Below, piece by piece: positions 62,757-64,000 of a stretch of DNA of 64,000 nt (position 1 is the first letter of the stretch; every line of letters starts with the position of its first letter). Position numbers and translations under genes: made by a program. Source of the DNA: Lentisphaerae bacterium ADurb.Bin082. GTDB taxonomy: Bacteria > Verrucomicrobiota > Lentisphaeria > Oligosphaerales > Oligosphaeraceae. The stretch is taken from positions 1-64,000 of the forward strand of contig MWEG01000073.1 in assembly GCA_002070945.1 (NCBI GenBank), written 5' to 3'. The notes beneath the pieces are model-generated. The model was not told the DNA's origin, ran no database searches, and saw only the letters and a list, made by a program, of their open reading frames with translations.

Positions 62757-64000
62757 ATGAGTGACCGCATTAGAGTATATGAACTGGCCAGGGAACTCGG
62801 TCTGTCCAACAAGGAGCTGCTGGCTATCCTGGAACGGGAAGGCTACGGCGTGACTAATCATGCCAACTCTTTGGACGTCGAGGTCGGCGACCTGATCCGA
62901 GACCTGGTCGTCGCCGATCGCCAGCGCAAAGAAGAAGCCAAGAAGAAAATCGCGGGCAAGCCCGCTGCCGCGCCGGTCGACCGCGCCGCAAAAAGCTCTG
63001 CCGCCAAGGACGCTAAGGAAACGAAAGGCGCCAAAGAAACGAAGACGGCAAGCAGCAAAACGACGCCAGCCAAGCCGGAAAAAAAGTCGGCGCCAGCCAA
63101 GGAAGACAAACCCGAGGCCAGCCCGGCAGTCGAAAAGCCCGACGAGGCGCCGCTGACCGAGCTGCACCTGAAGACCCCGATCACGGTGCGCGACCTGGCT
63201 GAGGGCCTGCGCAAAAAACCGCATGAGCTGATCAGCCTGATGATGACCATGAATATTTTCGGTGCCATCAACCAGGTCCTCGACATTGAATTGGTGGAGA
63301 AAATCTGCGAGCGGCATAATGTGAAGTTCGTGCGCGAAAGCCGCGAAAAGCCGGCAGAGCGCATCGTCAAGGGCAAAGCCGACGAGACGCCCAAGACGCC
63401 TCGCGAGCGCGACCTGGTTCCGCGGCCGCCGGTGGTGGTGTTCATGGGCCATGTCGACCACGGCAAGACCTCCCTGCAAGACTATATCCGCCACACCCAC
63501 GTGACTTCCGGCGAAGCCGGCGGCATCACCCAGCACATCGGCGCCAGCGTGGCCGTTGTCGGCGACAAAACCATCACCTTCCTCGACACCCCTGGCCACG
63601 AGGCTTTCACCGCCATGCGAGCCCGCGGCGCCAACGCCACTGACATTGCCGTCCTGGTGGTGGCCGCTGATGACGGCGTCATGCCGCAGACCATCGAAGC
63701 CATCAATCACGCCAAGGCCGCTGACGTGCCCATCGTCGTGGCCATGAACAAAATGGATCTCCCAGCCGCTGATCCCGAAAAAGTCCTGCGCGGCCTCTCC
63801 GAACACGGTGTCGTGTCCGAAGACTGGGGCGGCCAAGTGGCTGTGATGCCCGTGTCCGCCCTCACTGGCGAAGGCGTCAACGACCTTTTAGAGCGCATCC
63901 TGCTGGAAGCCGAAATGCTCGACTTGACGGCAGAGCCCAAGGCGCCGTTCGAGGGCCTGGTGATTGAGGCGCAAATGGAAAGCGGCATGGGGCCGATCGC
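62757..64000 (+). CDS. infB: Translation initiation factor IF-2 (3' end outside window)
   Basis: Starts with ATG after GGAGG at ten bases. The N-terminal IF2-N subdomain ([21 protein letters not shown]) is followed by a Lys/Ala/Glu-rich linker (about 60-125), a second IF2-N-like segment ([16 protein letters not shown]), and the G domain with G1 GHVDHGKT at residues 231-238, DTPGHEAF as G3 and NKMD as G4. It continues to the window edge. It delivers initiator tRNA to the ribosome. It follows nusA by about 164 bases. Confidence 0.93.
   Translation, partial: MSDRIRVYELARELGLSNKELLAILEREGYGVTNHANSLDVEVGDLIRDLVVADRQRKEEAKKKIAGKPAAAPVDRAAKSSAAKDAKETKGAKETKTASSKTTPAKPEKKSAPAKEDKPEASPAVEKPDEAPLTELHLKTPITVRDLAEGLRKKPHELISLMMTMNIFGAINQVLDIELVEKICERHNVKFVRESREKPAERIVKGKADETPKTPRERDLVPRPPVVVFMGHVDHGKTSLQDYIRHTHVTSGEAGGITQHIGASVAVVGDKTITFLDTPGHEAFTAMRARGANATDIAVLVVAADDGVMPQTIEAINHAKAADVPIVVAMNKMDLPAADPEKVLRGLSEHGVVSEDWGGQVAVMPVSALTGEGVNDLLERILLEAEMLDLTAEPKAPFEGLVIEAQMESGMGPI

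Overview
The window most resembles a Lentisphaerota-type (PVC superphylum) Gram-negative bacterium. This is inferred from content, not from a search. The evidence is GC-rich DNA, prepilin-like proteins of the [16 protein letters not shown] type with a C-terminal ADGHV motif, a run of large secreted polysaccharide-degrading enzymes, a full Kdo/LPS-export operon, and McsA, a McsB-like protein and ClpC. I found no rRNA, tRNA, CRISPR array, prophage or insertion sequence.

Layout. (1) 1-4106: iron handling (the end of a DtxR-FeoA regulator overlapping feoB) and thiI. (2) 4107-7198: a repeat-rich zone. It holds a tandem 131-bp repeat whose two copies each carry a consensus-like promoter and a hairpin/T-tract terminator (candidate small-RNA pair), and a segmental duplication of a prepilin-like gene with its flanking heptamer repeats. 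(3) 7199-25973: a polysaccharide and sugar utilisation region. It has a GH123/DUF4091-like protein, a GH31 enzyme, an SGNH hydrolase, a Gfo/Idh/MocA dehydrogenase, a zinc alcohol dehydrogenase, a heparinase II/III-type lyase, a secreted helical protein and a GHL10-type protein. A small Cys-rich protein, a prepilin-peptidase homologue lacking one catalytic Asp, and a structured RNA with alternative terminator pairing lie among them. (4) 26051-37386: a GT4 glycosyltransferase, a YqfO/NIF3-like protein, a GHMP sugar kinase, a membrane Ser/Thr kinase, and mcsA-mcsB-clpC. (5) 37530-44922: hldA-like kinase, kdsB, kdsA, kdsC, lptC/lptA/lptB-type genes and hpf, then a dCMP deaminase. (6) 44973-55504, all on the minus strand: a surface polysaccharide cluster (LPS-core kinase, pyruvyl transferase, XRE regulator, O-antigen ligase/polymerase, Wza-like and Wzc-like proteins, a frameshifted nucleotidyltransferase, a nucleotidyltransferase/hexapeptide/sugar-transferase fusion, and an initiating sugar transferase). 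(7) 55532-60560: a partner-switching type signalling set (HPt, REC-PP2C-HATPase, STAS) around an alkaline-phosphatase-superfamily enzyme and a GT2 glycosyltransferase. (8) 60561-64000: a repeat, a probable attenuated leader, nusA with a Cys-rich insertion, and the 5' part of infB.

Themes. The kds/lpt operon makes and exports Kdo-containing LPS, and the minus-strand cluster plausibly builds and exports a surface polysaccharide whose control may involve the adjacent HPt/REC-phosphatase/STAS proteins. Several proteins look like pseudoenzymes: the McsB-like protein, the Wzc-like C-terminus, the nucleotidyltransferase/sugar-transferase fusion and the prepilin peptidase. Intergenic DNA is crowded with dispersed repeats: GTCCA-rich arrays, heptamer arrays and REP-like palindromes.
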